In this document: one piece after another, positions 34,317 through 43,387 of the stretch
Layout: the number at the start of each line of letters is the position of its first letter
How positions within the stretch are numbered: the first letter of the stretch is position 1
NCBI GenBank assembly: GCA_963823845.1
Contig: CAWGND010000013.1
Span: 186,001-250,000 of the forward strand
DNA: 64,000 nucleotides
Origin: Alloacidobacterium sp963823845
GTDB lineage: Bacteria; Acidobacteriota; Terriglobia; Terriglobales; Acidobacteriaceae
Reading direction: 5' to 3'
The notes under the pieces: generated by a model
Told to the model about the DNA's origin: nothing
Database searches by the model: none
What the model saw: the letters and a program-made list of their open reading frames with translations, nothing else
Program-made: the position numbers and the translations under genes

Positions 34317-35164
34317 GCGCTGGCTGAATCCTTTTGAATCGCTGGCACCAAAGCTGTGAGCAACTGTGTAAACCGCGCTGCTGCACGACGCCCAGTTTCC
34401 ATTACCTCTTCATGGCTGAGCGGCTCCAGTTGAATCCCAGCGGCGAGATTCGTTACACAGGAGATGCCGAGCACCTCGATCCCCATATGTCGCGCTACGA
34501 TGACTTCCTGAACAGTCGACATGCCAACGAGATCGGCGCCCAGTGCATGAAAGGCGCGAATCTCTGCCGGAGTTTCAAAGGTAGGCCCCAAAACAGAGAG
34601 ATAAACACCTTCAGCAAGCGGAAATCCTGCGCGTTCAGCCGTTGCCGCAGCCAGCCGGCGCAAACGCTTCGAGTAAGCCTCGGACACATCGAAGAAGCGT
34701 GGCCCGAAGCGCTCGTCGTTCGCTCCTGCAACCGGGTTCCCTCCAGTAAAATTGATGTGATCCGACAGCAGCACAAGCTCACCCTGCTTAAGCCCAGGAC
34801 GGATGCCACCGGCGGCATTCGTCACGATCAGCGTTTTGATGCCGAGCAGTCCCAAACCCCGCACGGGAAAAGTAACTTCCTGCGGCGAATAGCCTTCATA
34901 AGCATGGACACGCCCCTGCATCACGGCGACGGGAATGCCATCGAGTGCGCCAATCACCAGCCGTCCGCTGTGGCCGGGCACTGTTGATTTCGGGAAGTGC
35001 GGAATCTCAGCAAAAGGAATGGCGACCGCGTCTCCGATCTTGTCGGCGAAAGCGCCGAGTCCAGACCCTAAGACGATACCGATGGTGGGCGCCAGGGGAG
35101 TGCGGGCACGGATATAGGCGGCTGCCGCTGTAGCTTGTTCAAACAAAGAAATGTCGTTATTCAC
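34313..35164 (-). CDS. punA: Purine nucleoside phosphorylase (trimeric, class II)
   Basis: 283 residues from GTG 35162-35164. Family blocks are intact: IGIVLGSGLG with the phosphate-binding Ser, VPGHSGRLVIG, GRVHAYEGYSP, VTNAAGGI, the Glu/Met site YLSVLGPTFETPAEIRAF with VGMSTVQEVIVARH, and SCVTNLAAG. It splits inosine and guanosine (and deoxy forms) with phosphate. It lies between the nucleoside transporter (13 bp upstream) and udk. Confidence 0.95.
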   Translation of the reverse strand: MNNDISLFEQATAAAAYIRARTPLAPTIGIVLGSGLGAFADKIGDAVAIPFAEIPHFPKSTVPGHSGRLVIGALDGIPVAVMQGRVHAYEGYSPQEVTFPVRGLGLLGIKTLIVTNAAGGIRPGLKQGELVLLSDHINFTGGNPVAGANDERFGPRFFDVSEAYSKRLRRLAAATAERAGFPLAEGVYLSVLGPTFETPAEIRAFHALGADLVGMSTVQEVIVARHMGIEVLGISCVTNLAAGIQLEPLSHEEVMETGRRAAARFTQLLTALVPAIQKDSASA

Positions 35165-35177
35165 GTCTGCTATTGTT

Positions 35178-36416
35178 TTATCGCATCAGGATGCCGACAA
35201 TCGAGGCGGACATGAGATTTGCCATCGTTCCCGCGAGCATCGCGCGCAGCCCCAACCGCGCCAGGTCATTGCGGCGATTCGGCGCTAGTGCGCCGATGCC
35301 GCCGATTTGAATGCCAATCGAACTCAGGTTGGCAAAGCCGCAAAGTGCAAATGTGGCGATGGTGAAGGAGCGGAAGTCCATCATCGCCTTCTGCGTGCCA
35401 AGCAGGGAATACGCGACAACCTCGTTGAGCACCATGCGCGTTCCGAGCAGATTGCCGACGATTCTCACGTCGTGCCACGGAACGCCAATCAGCCACGCGA
35501 TAGGCGCGAAGAGGACTCCGAGGATGACATCCAGTTTCGATGGGAAGGGAATATGATGCGGGCTGAGCCAATTGTGTATGCCGCCGAGGATTCCGTTACA
35601 TAGCGCAATCAAGGCCAGGAACGAGATCAGCATGATGGCGACGTTGAACGCGAGTCGGCCGCCATCAATCGTGCCGCGAGCAATTGCACCGAGCACGTTC
35701 TCCTCTTTGTGTTCGGCGGCTTTCGGTATGTGAACAACGCCTTCCGTTGCCGGCGTTTCGGTTTCAGGCACGAGCATCTTCGAGATGAGAATCGTGCCTG
35801 GGGCGGTCATAATCACTGCAGCCAGCAAGTGCTGTGCCTCGATGCCATACAAAATATAGGCCGCCATAATACCGCCGGAGACATGCGCCATGCCGCTGGT
35901 CATAATCGTCATCAGCTCGGACCGGGTTGCGTCCGGCAGAAATGGACGGATGGTCAGGGGTGCTTCCGTCTGCCCCATGAAAATGCTCGCCGCCACATTC
36001 AGGCTCTCGGCGCCGCTTACGCGCAGGGTGAGCTGCATAAGCCGGGCAAACAGGCGAATGAGCAACTGCATGATGCCGAGGTGATACAGCACCGCGAAGA
36101 AAGCCGAAATGAAGATGATCGTAGGCAATACCTGGAAAGCGAAGATGGTGCCGAAGGTAGAGTGCTGTTTTCCTAACTCGCCAAAATCAAAAGTGGATCC
36201 GACAAACGCGTAGGACAACAGCCTTGTAACTGCATCTCCGGCGACAGCCAGAACCCGTTGCCCCCAGGAAAAATCAAGCACGATAAATGCGAAGAGTATC
36301 TGGAGCCCGAGACCCCAAATGACTGTGCGCCAGCGGATCGCCCGGCGGTTGGTTGAGAAAGTCCATGCCAGCGCCAGCATGGTAAGCAGACCAAGAACAC
36401 CTCTAAATCGTCCCAA
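35178..36416 (-). CDS. nupC: Concentrative nucleoside transporter (NupC/CNT family)
   Basis: 412 residues with about ten membrane spans. Motifs of the CNT family are seen: GAESLNVAASIFMGQTEAPLTIRPFL, TSGMAHVSGGIMAAYILYG, and C-terminal FALCGFANLSSIGIQIGGIGALAPNRR. It imports nucleosides with sodium or protons. TTG 36414-36416 is accepted as start because GGGAG lies six bases in front and no ATG precedes the first span. Part of the salvage operon. Confidence 0.95.
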   Translation of the reverse strand: MGRFRGVLGLLTMLALAWTFSTNRRAIRWRTVIWGLGLQILFAFIVLDFSWGQRVLAVAGDAVTRLLSYAFVGSTFDFGELGKQHSTFGTIFAFQVLPTIIFISAFFAVLYHLGIMQLLIRLFARLMQLTLRVSGAESLNVAASIFMGQTEAPLTIRPFLPDATRSELMTIMTSGMAHVSGGIMAAYILYGIEAQHLLAAVIMTAPGTILISKMLVPETETPATEGVVHIPKAAEHKEENVLGAIARGTIDGGRLAFNVAIMLISFLALIALCNGILGGIHNWLSPHHIPFPSKLDVILGVLFAPIAWLIGVPWHDVRIVGNLLGTRMVLNEVVAYSLLGTQKAMMDFRSFTIATFALCGFANLSSIGIQIGGIGALAPNRRNDLARLGLRAMLAGTMANLMSASIVGILMR

Positions 36417-36432
36417 GTCGTTCTCCCGTTCT

Positions 36433-37794
36433 CTACATCCTATGGGCGATATGAGCTTGGAGGTACTGTTTTTTGTTTTCGGCGGTAATGATTTCTTGAA
36501 TCAGTGGGTCAGCCAGGGTGGGCTCATCTGCAATCAGCAGCGCCTGTCGCAATAAGTCTTCAGGCTCGGTGAAGCGCGATTCATTGTCGGAAAAAAGGGT
36601 ACATAACGGCTCGCCAGTCTCAACTCTGTTGCCCAGTTTGACGTGCATTTCCAATCCTGCATGTGGAGAGACCGGCTCACCTGCGCGTTCGCGTCCCGCC
36701 CCAAGCCGCTGCACTGCCCAGCCAACCTGGGTGCAATCCACCTGTGCGAGATAACCTGACCGGTCAGCCAGGAAATCTTTGCGAAAAGCAGGACTGTGGA
36801 ATTTTTCCGGCTCCTCAAAGACCGCTGTATTGCCGCCATGCACCTTCACCATCTCTACAAGGATCTCAAGTGCGCGTCCGGAATCAAGAATTTCCTCTGC
36901 GCGATCGCGGCCTGTCTCTGCAGTGTCGGACATGCCGCCCAGGAAGATCATCCATCCGGCAAGGATGAGCGAGAGTTCACGGAGATCTTCATTGAGCGGG
37001 TGACGTTTGCCTGCTAGTAGATCGAGCGACTCCTGTACCTCGATCCAATTGCCGGCCATGCGGCCGAGCGGCTGGTTCATGCTTGTCAATAACGCAGCTG
37101 TGCTCGTTCCGGCGCGTTCGCCTGTTTCGACCATCAGCGCAGCGAGGAAGAGCGCGTCTTTCTTGCGTCGCAGAAAAGCGCCCGAGCCGGTCTTCACGTC
37201 CAGAACCAGCCCATTCAGTCCGGCGGCCAGTTTCTTGCTCATGATCGAGGCGCAGATCAGATAAGGACTTTCGACGGTTGAGGTCCGGTCGCGTAGCGCG
37301 TACAGCACGCGGTCTGCGGGCACAAGGTTTTTCGTCTGCCCCACAATGCTTGCTCCCACTTTCGAGAGCACCTGCTCCATCTCCTTGAGTGAAAGCTGAG
37401 TGCGATAGCCAGGAATGCTTTCAAGCTTGTCCAGCGTACCGCCGGTATGGCCTAGTGCGCGCCCACTAATCATAGGAACAACCAGTCCTGCGGCCGCTGC
37501 AATAGGGGCAACAAGGAATGATGTCTTGTCTCCGACGCCGCCAGTGGAATGCTTATCGACGGCAAAACGTTTCAGCGGAGAAGGATCAAAGATCTCGCCC
37601 GAAAATTTCATCGCGGTTGTCAACGCATCGACTTCGGCGAGACTCAAGCCGCGCAGAAATGCGGCCATCAGCCATGCAGCCAGTTGCTCTTCGGGAATAA
37701 CTTCCGTCGCTGCGCCTCGCACCAGGAACCCAATCTCCTCGGGCGTCAGCTCCTCTCCATCGCGCTTTTTTCGGATCAGGTCAACCGCGTGCAT
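36433..37794 (-). CDS. deoA: Thymidine/pyrimidine-nucleoside phosphorylase
   Basis: 453 residues from ATG 37792-37794, with AAGGAAG upstream. The family signature VDKHSTGGVGDKTS and the phosphate/nucleoside site are intact, along with the three-domain layout ending in a barrel-sandwich domain (HAGLEMHVKLGNRVETGEPL). It phosphorolyses thymidine and uridine to base plus sugar-1-phosphate. Whether it prefers thymidine (DeoA) or is broad (Pdp) is not decided by sequence. Start overlaps the cdd end by 14 bases. Confidence 0.95.
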   Translation of the reverse strand: MHAVDLIRKKRDGEELTPEEIGFLVRGAATEVIPEEQLAAWLMAAFLRGLSLAEVDALTTAMKFSGEIFDPSPLKRFAVDKHSTGGVGDKTSFLVAPIAAAAGLVVPMISGRALGHTGGTLDKLESIPGYRTQLSLKEMEQVLSKVGASIVGQTKNLVPADRVLYALRDRTSTVESPYLICASIMSKKLAAGLNGLVLDVKTGSGAFLRRKKDALFLAALMVETGERAGTSTAALLTSMNQPLGRMAGNWIEVQESLDLLAGKRHPLNEDLRELSLILAGWMIFLGGMSDTAETGRDRAEEILDSGRALEILVEMVKVHGGNTAVFEEPEKFHSPAFRKDFLADRSGYLAQVDCTQVGWAVQRLGAGRERAGEPVSPHAGLEMHVKLGNRVETGEPLCTLFSDNESRFTEPEDLLRQALLIADEPTLADPLIQEIITAENKKQYLQAHIAHRM

Positions 37795-38212
37795 CGTCTT
37801 CCTTCTTCCAGTTGTGGAAGGTATAAGGCAGCAGCTCTTTAAATGGAACCGATGCGATGCCCTGCTCATCGGGAAAATAAACCATGGTATCGGGGGCGAT
37901 GAACTCGCTTAGCATCTGACGGCATGCGCCACAGGGTGGACTCGCCGAATGATTCAAATTTGCAATGGCAATTGCTACGATTTGGCGATGTGCGCCGCGT
38001 TCCGCAATAGCGCGGCACAATGCAGTGCGTTCCGCACAGATGGTAAGCCCGTAGGAGATATTTTCGACATTGCATCCGCCAGTCACGGTGCCGTCATCGA
38101 AAAGCAGGGCTGCCCCAACGCGAAAATTTGAATACGGCGCATAAGACTTTTCCGCAGCAGCTTCAGCCGCCGCCAGCAGTTTCCCAATGCTCTCTGGAAC
38201 TGGATTGGCCAT
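37781..38212 (-). CDS. cdd: Cytidine deaminase
   Basis: 143 residues, the short homotetrameric type. Zinc and catalytic residues: Cys59-Ala60-Glu61 and PCGAC at 93-97 (three Cys ligands). NVENISYGLTICAERTA is the substrate block. It deaminates cytidine and deoxycytidine to the uridine forms that feed deoA and udk. First gene of the operon; cheA diverges 78 bp upstream, so both promoters must be in that gap. Confidence 0.95.
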   Translation of the reverse strand: MANPVPESIGKLLAAAEAAAEKSYAPYSNFRVGAALLFDDGTVTGGCNVENISYGLTICAERTALCRAIAERGAHRQIVAIAIANLNHSASPPCGACRQMLSEFIAPDTMVYFPDEQGIASVPFKELLPYTFHNWKKEDDARG

Positions 38213-38290
38213 CGATCTCTGAGGCTATCGAGAATACTGGGGAACGGCAAGCCTGCTCAAGTTCTCCTGTCCTCGCCCGATAACTTATCT

Positions 38291-40539
38291 GTGGACGAGC
38301 TGACGCGAGAATTTCTCATCGAGAGCCAGGAAGGGCTGGACCGCATGGAGCGGTGTCTGACCGAACTGGAAGAACGCCCACAGGACCGCGAGCTTCTGGC
38401 CGAGATACTTCGTGCTGTGCATACGATCAAAGGAACAACAGGATTCTTAGGCTTCGCACGCCTGGAATCACTGGCCCATGCAGGTGAGAACCTGCTTGGC
38501 CTGCTGCGTGACGGCAAACTGTTGGCTAACGGCGATATCGTCAGCGGATTGCTGACCCTGCTCGATATTTTGCGTGAAATTCTTGGATCGATTGAAAGTA
38601 GGGGTCAGGAAAGTCGCGGTGACGATGCCGGCATAATTGACCGCTTGCACGCACTGCAGCACGGTTCGCCGGAAGACGGTCGCGCCGCTAACGAAAGTTC
38701 GCAGAAAGCACCCTCAAAAAAGAAAAGAATACGCAAACCCAAAGCCGTAGGGGTGGCCGCGGCTGCTCCGCTGAATGATGCGGGGATCGCGAAATTGCAA
38801 GAAGAAACGAGGGACGGCCAGGTCTGTCAGTCAGAGCCGCAGGCTGCGGAGACGCGCGCGGCGGCGAACACGACTGAATCGACCCTGCGCGTCGACGTAG
38901 AGTTGCTGAACCGTATGATGAATCTGGTGGGCGAACTGGTTCTCACTCGCAATCAGATTCTGCAGATGGTCAGCACCGATGCTAGTCTGGCCATGCTCTC
39001 GCGCCGCCTGGACATGGTGACCGCCGATCTGCGCGAAGCTGTCATGAAAGCGCGCATGCAGCCGGTCAGCCACGTCTTCTCGAAATTCCCGCGGATGGTA
39101 CGCGACTTGGCGCAGCAGCTGAACAAGCGCGTGCGCCTGGTCATGGAGGGGCAGGAAACGGAACTCGATAAAAGCCTGCTCGAAGCTATCAAGGATCCCC
39201 TGACTCATTCAGTTCGCAATGCAATCGATCACGGCATTGAGGCGCCGCATTTGCGCGAGGCAGCAGGGAAAGGGCCGGAAGGTACGCTGCGGCTGCGCGC
39301 TTATCAGGAGGGCAGCCACGTTGTCGTCGAAGTCTCTGACAACGGCACTGGAATGAAGGTCGAGCGAATTCGCGATAAAGCCCTGGAGCGCAAACTGATA
39401 ACGCGTGACGCGCCGCCCAGCTCTCCGAACGCGAGCTGATGCAGTTGATCTTCCTGCCCGGATTCTCAACCGCCGAGGCGATTACGAATGTCTCCGGGCG
39501 CGGCGTCGGCATGGACGTTGTACGCACGAATGTGGAAAAGATCGGCGGTAAGGTCGAAATCGACAGCCGCGCGGGAAAGGGAACTACGCTGCGGCTTCGT
39601 ATTCCACTGACGCTGGCCATCGTGCCAGCGTTGATTGTCCACAGCCGCCGCCAGAGCTTTGCGCTGCCTCAGGGGGCACTTTCTGAACTGGTGCATCTCT
39701 CGTCTGAGCAGGTCAGCGCGCAGGTGGAATATATGGAGGGCGCAGCACTCTATCGACTGCGCGGCAATCTTTTGCCGCTGGTCTTCCTTGGCTCTCTCCT
39801 TAGACAGCGGGAGCAAACAGTCAAGCCCCATGAGGCGTATATCGCTGTCCTGAACGCGGAAGGCCGTCGTTACGGCCTCGTAGTCGACAGCCTGGCTGAC
39901 GCTGAAGAGATCGTCGTCAAGCCCCTGTGTTCTGTGCTCAAGCGGATCGGTCTCTTTTCCGGTGCGACTGTGCTTGGCAACGGTGAAATGGCCTTGATCC
40001 TTGATCCCGGAGCGATTGCGACGCAATCGAACATCGGCATGGCACTTGAAGATGACGAACCGGAGGTCCTGGGCGCGAATGAGAAGGACGGCTCAGCGGA
40101 ATATCTTTTGATCCAGTCCGCAGGCGAGCATGCAGCTGTGCCTCTCGACAGCGTGCTACACATCGAGCGCATTCCTCGCGCGCAAATGGAGTGGTTGAGC
40201 GGCATGCCTGTCCTCCGCTTCGATGGCGCCCTGCTGCCCCTGAAAGACAGGACCGGCAAGAATGCTGCCTCGCAAGATGGGGAAATGACGGTTGTCGTCT
40301 GCCGTGACGGTGCGCGTCATGTTGGAGTCGCAGTGGCACAGGTTCTCGATGTGGTGTCGGGTAAGCCATTGAACGAGGCTGGCACAAACGCGGTAACTCG
40401 CGACGCAATTCTTCTGAAAGACCGGGTGACAAGCATTGTCGATCTTAGACACATTCCAGCATTGCCTGGCGGGCGGCCGACCCGAGGTGGGCTGATGGCA
40501 ACATGGGAAGCGGATGGAATCGTCGAGGCCCTCGCATGA
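38291..40539 (+). pseudogene. cheA: Chemotaxis histidine kinase CheA with one frameshift
   Basis: Starts at GTG 38291. An HPt domain (phosphorylated His in LRAVHTIKGTTGF, about residue 43) is followed by a basic linker with no obvious CheY-binding P2 domain. Next come the dimerisation helices (LLNRMMNLVGELVLTRNQIL) and the ATPase N-box (HSVRNAIDHGIE) with DNGTGM. Near 39405-39420 one base is lost in a GCGCCGCCC stretch and the frame changes. The rest (LSERELMQLIFLPGFST, SGRGVGMDVVR) continues in another frame from about 39409, through two consecutive CheW-like domains, to 40539. Restored, it would be about 749 residues. Either a real knockout of the pathway or an assembly error. Confidence 0.92.
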
Positions 40540-41012
40540 TGCCAACGCTCTTGCAGCAAGCTACCGTCCAGGATGAGGCTATAGAGATGTGCTCGGTTCG
40601 CGTCGGGCAAACGCTTTACGGTGCTCCTGTGACGAGCATTCTCGAAATCCTGGGAAAGCCCGCAAACCAGCCTGTTCCGCTCGCACCCAGCTACATCGGC
40701 GGCCTGGTGCACTATAGAGGCGAAGTGCTGACAGCCGTTTCGCTGCGCAGGCTGCTTGATCTGCCCTCTCACCATGCGATCGAAGACATTCTTGTATTTG
40801 AAGGGATCGATGGATATTTTGGTCTCCTTGTCGACAAGGTAGAAGAAGTCATAGCCGTTCGGCCTGCAGACTTCGAGGGTAATCCCTCAACCCTTGCTGA
40901 CTGCCGCAAGGCGCTGTTTGCCGGAACTTACAAACTCAGCAATGCTCTTCTCGTGATGCTTGATCCGGAGCGTCTGGATCCGGTGCGTCTCGCAGAAACG
41001 GCTCCCGCATGA
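40536..41012 (+). CDS. cheW: CheW-type chemotaxis coupling protein
   Basis: 158 residues from ATG 40536, overlapping the cheA stop (ATGA). One CheW beta-barrel domain: VRVGQTLYGAPVTSILEIL, APSYIGGLVHYRGEVLTAVSLRRLL and GLLVDKVEEVIAVRP. It links receptors to CheA. No methyl-accepting receptor gene lies in the window. Confidence 0.92.
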   Translation: MMPTLLQQATVQDEAIEMCSVRVGQTLYGAPVTSILEILGKPANQPVPLAPSYIGGLVHYRGEVLTAVSLRRLLDLPSHHAIEDILVFEGIDGYFGLLVDKVEEVIAVRPADFEGNPSTLADCRKALFAGTYKLSNALLVMLDPERLDPVRLAETAPA

Positions 41013-41028
41013 GTGAATGGGGGGAAAT

Positions 41029-41394
41029 ATGCGTGCGCTTATCGTCGATGATTCGCACTCTATCCGACACTACGTGAGGTTGCTTCTGGAGAAGCAGGGA
41101 CTGGAGTGCATCGAAGCAGAAGACGGCCGGGTGGCGTTGGCGGCGATGCAGCAATTCGGCGTCTGCGATCTTGCTCTTGTCGATGTCAACATGCCGGTTA
41201 TGGGCGGCTTGGAATGTGTGAAGGTGATGCGCGGTATCCCTGAGATGACCTCTATGAAGATCATGATGGTGACATCGGAAGCGGACCATGCCCTGATCGA
41301 AGCAGCACTCGAAGCCGGAGCAGACGAATATCTTTTAAAGCCCTTTGATGCCGCAGCGTTGATCGGCAAGCTTCAGATGATGGGCATCTCATAG
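41029..41394 (+). CDS. cheY: CheY-like response regulator, single receiver domain
   Basis: About 121 residues from ATG 41029, with GGGGGA just upstream; ATG 41017 is an alternative. Receiver features: VDDS acidic pair near residue 6, LALVDVNMPVMGG with phospho-Asp near 55, VTSEADH with the switch Thr/Ser near 83, and LLKPFD with the conserved Lys near 105. No output domain follows, so it is CheY-type. Confidence 0.9.
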   Translation: MRALIVDDSHSIRHYVRLLLEKQGLECIEAEDGRVALAAMQQFGVCDLALVDVNMPVMGGLECVKVMRGIPEMTSMKIMMVTSEADHALIEAALEAGADEYLLKPFDAAALIGKLQMMGIS

Positions 41395-41404
41395 GTTAAT
41401 CTCG

Positions 41405-42482
41405 ATGTCGCGGCCCATTCGCGTCCTTGGGGTGGACGACTCCCTGGTAATGCGCAGTCTGCTGCGCATAGTACTTGCCTCAGATCCGGCTATTGAACTG
41501 GCTGGGATGGCCAAGAATGGCGTCGATGCTCTCGATGCCGTCGATCGTCATAAGCCGGACCTCATTCTCCTCGACATTGAGATGCCTCGTATGAACGGGC
41601 TTGAAGTACTGGCGGAACTGCGTTCTCGACACGCTACAGCCAAGATCATCATGTGCAGCACGCTGACCTGCCGCGGCGCTCGCGTTACTCTTGAAGCATT
41701 GGCACAGGGCGCAACCGACTACGTCACCAAGCCAACAGCGCAGAATGGTGTCGCGGACGCGGTCGGAACTCTGGCGCGCGATCTGCTGCCTAGGATCAAG
41801 GCATTGTTTCCGGCGCCGCAGACCAGCAAGCTTCACGTGGTCATACCCAGCGCGAGAGATGTCCTGCAGCAGAAGCAGCCTGAGATGGGTAGTGATCGGG
41901 GTGTCCACCGGCGGCCCGGCGGCTCTCCAGATTCTGTTAGCCATGTTGCCCGCGGATTTTCCCGCCCCAATTGTCATTGCTCAACACATGCCGCAGCTGT
42001 TTACCGCTCTTTTAGCGGAAAGACTGAACCGCGAATGCGCCCTCACTGTGCGAGAAGCTGCGTCTGCCATGCTCCCGGAGCCGGGAACTGTGTCCATCGC
42101 ACGCGGAGACTGGCACCTGGAATTTGCAAAGCTTCCATTTGCTGCCGGACAGATGCTCCGCCTCTCGCAGGCTGCTCCCGAGCATTACTGCCGTCCATCG
42201 GTCGATATACTCTTTCGCTCGGCAGCGCAGGCTTACGGGGAAGCTGTGATCGGTGTTGTGCTCACCGGCATGGGCTCCGACGGTTTGGAAGGCTGCAGGT
42301 CACTTCGAAGCTCAGGAAGCAGAATTCTGGTTCAAGATCGAGCCACCAGCGCAGTCTGGGGGATGCCGGGAGTTGTCGCCGAAGCGGGCCTTGCGCACTG
42401 CGTTCTCCCTCTTCGGGCAATTGCAGCCGAGCTGATGCGTCTCTGTCCATCCCAGTCCTCAGCAACTGTTCTGAAAGGGTAA
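41405..42482 (+). pseudogene. cheB: Chemotaxis response regulator/protein-glutamate methylesterase CheB with one frameshift
   Basis: The receiver domain (41405 to about 41800; VDDSLVMRSLLR, LILLDIEMPRMNGLE) is in one frame. Near 41886-41888 (a GGG run) the frame changes, and the methylesterase domain (WVVIGVSTGGP, PIVIAQHMP, GVVLTGMGSDGLEG; Ser/His/Asp triad) continues in another frame to 42482. Adding one G would restore a protein of about 358 residues. CheB demethylates or deamidates receptors when phosphorylated by CheA. Same homopolymer pattern as in exbD. Confidence 0.92.
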
Positions 42483-42488
42483 TCGCAG

Positions 42489-43304
42489 ATGCCCAATACT
42501 GAAGCCGATTACACTTTCCTCCGCCAGTTCATCCTGCGCCGCTCGGAAAACACTCTTGATCAGTTGCCCGACGATCTCTTTGACGCGCGTCTCTATCGCC
42601 TGCTGCAAACCCAGGGTATGGCAGGCATCGATGAATTGGTCTGCAAACTAGCGCTTGCCGCTGATCCCGCGCTTGACCAGGCAGTGGTCGAAGCCATGAC
42701 CATCAACGAAACCAGCTTCTTTCGCGATCGATCGCCTTTTGAGTTGCTGCGGCATAAGTTGCTACCGCTACTCATTGAAAACCGCACTCGGCAACGTAGC
42801 CTAGGTTTCTGGAGCGCCGGCTGCTCCAGCGGGCAGGAATCTTATTCACTGGCGATGCTGATTCGATCCCACTTCCCGCACGTTGCTGAGTGGGAGATCG
42901 AAATCGTGGGCACCGACATCCACGGTGATATGATCCGTCGCGCGCAGTCGGGACGGTATCAGCGTATGGAGATCAACCGCGGTCTCCCGGCTCGTTTTCT
43001 GCTCAGGTACTTTACGCGCTATGGCGAGGAATGGGAGGCCGCGATGGAGCTCCGCGCCATGTGCCGCTTTCAACAGGGAAATCTGAGCCATGCTTTGCCG
43101 GCCCTCGATCGATATGACGGCATCCTGATGCGCAATGTGCTCTTTTACTTTCAGGAGGTGACACAAAAACGCATTTTGCAAAAAATGCACGCTGCGCTAA
43201 AGCCGGATGGGTTTCTCATTCTCGGATCGAGCGAGCAGGCCGCGCGACAAGATCTCTGGCAGCCGGTTCTCGATGGTCATGTCTGTCATTACAAGCCAAG
43301 ATAG
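42489..43304 (+). CDS. cheR: Chemotaxis protein methyltransferase CheR
   Basis: 271 residues. An N-terminal helical domain is followed by the SAM-binding domain: TINETSFFRD, FWSAGCSSGQESYSLAM (motif I), EIVGTDIHGDMIRRA, and DGILMRNVLFYF. It methylates glutamates of chemoreceptors. No C-terminal pentapeptide-binding or TPR extension. Six bp after cheB; last gene of the chemotaxis cluster. Confidence 0.95.
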   Translation: MPNTEADYTFLRQFILRRSENTLDQLPDDLFDARLYRLLQTQGMAGIDELVCKLALAADPALDQAVVEAMTINETSFFRDRSPFELLRHKLLPLLIENRTRQRSLGFWSAGCSSGQESYSLAMLIRSHFPHVAEWEIEIVGTDIHGDMIRRAQSGRYQRMEINRGLPARFLLRYFTRYGEEWEAAMELRAMCRFQQGNLSHALPALDRYDGILMRNVLFYFQEVTQKRILQKMHAALKPDGFLILGSSEQAARQDLWQPVLDGHVCHYKPR

Positions 43305-43387
43305 AGCCGCACCAGAAGTTCGATGGCATCGAAGCCGCGAGGCGCATCTCAATTCGGAGGCAGTATTCTGCTTGCTGAGGCTATCTG

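Noticed and set aside
41890..42502. Open frame continuing the CheB receiver to 42502
   Set aside because: After about 41886 its residues are Cys/Arg/Ser-rich nonsense. The conserved methylesterase domain lies in another frame, so this extension is a frameshift artefact.
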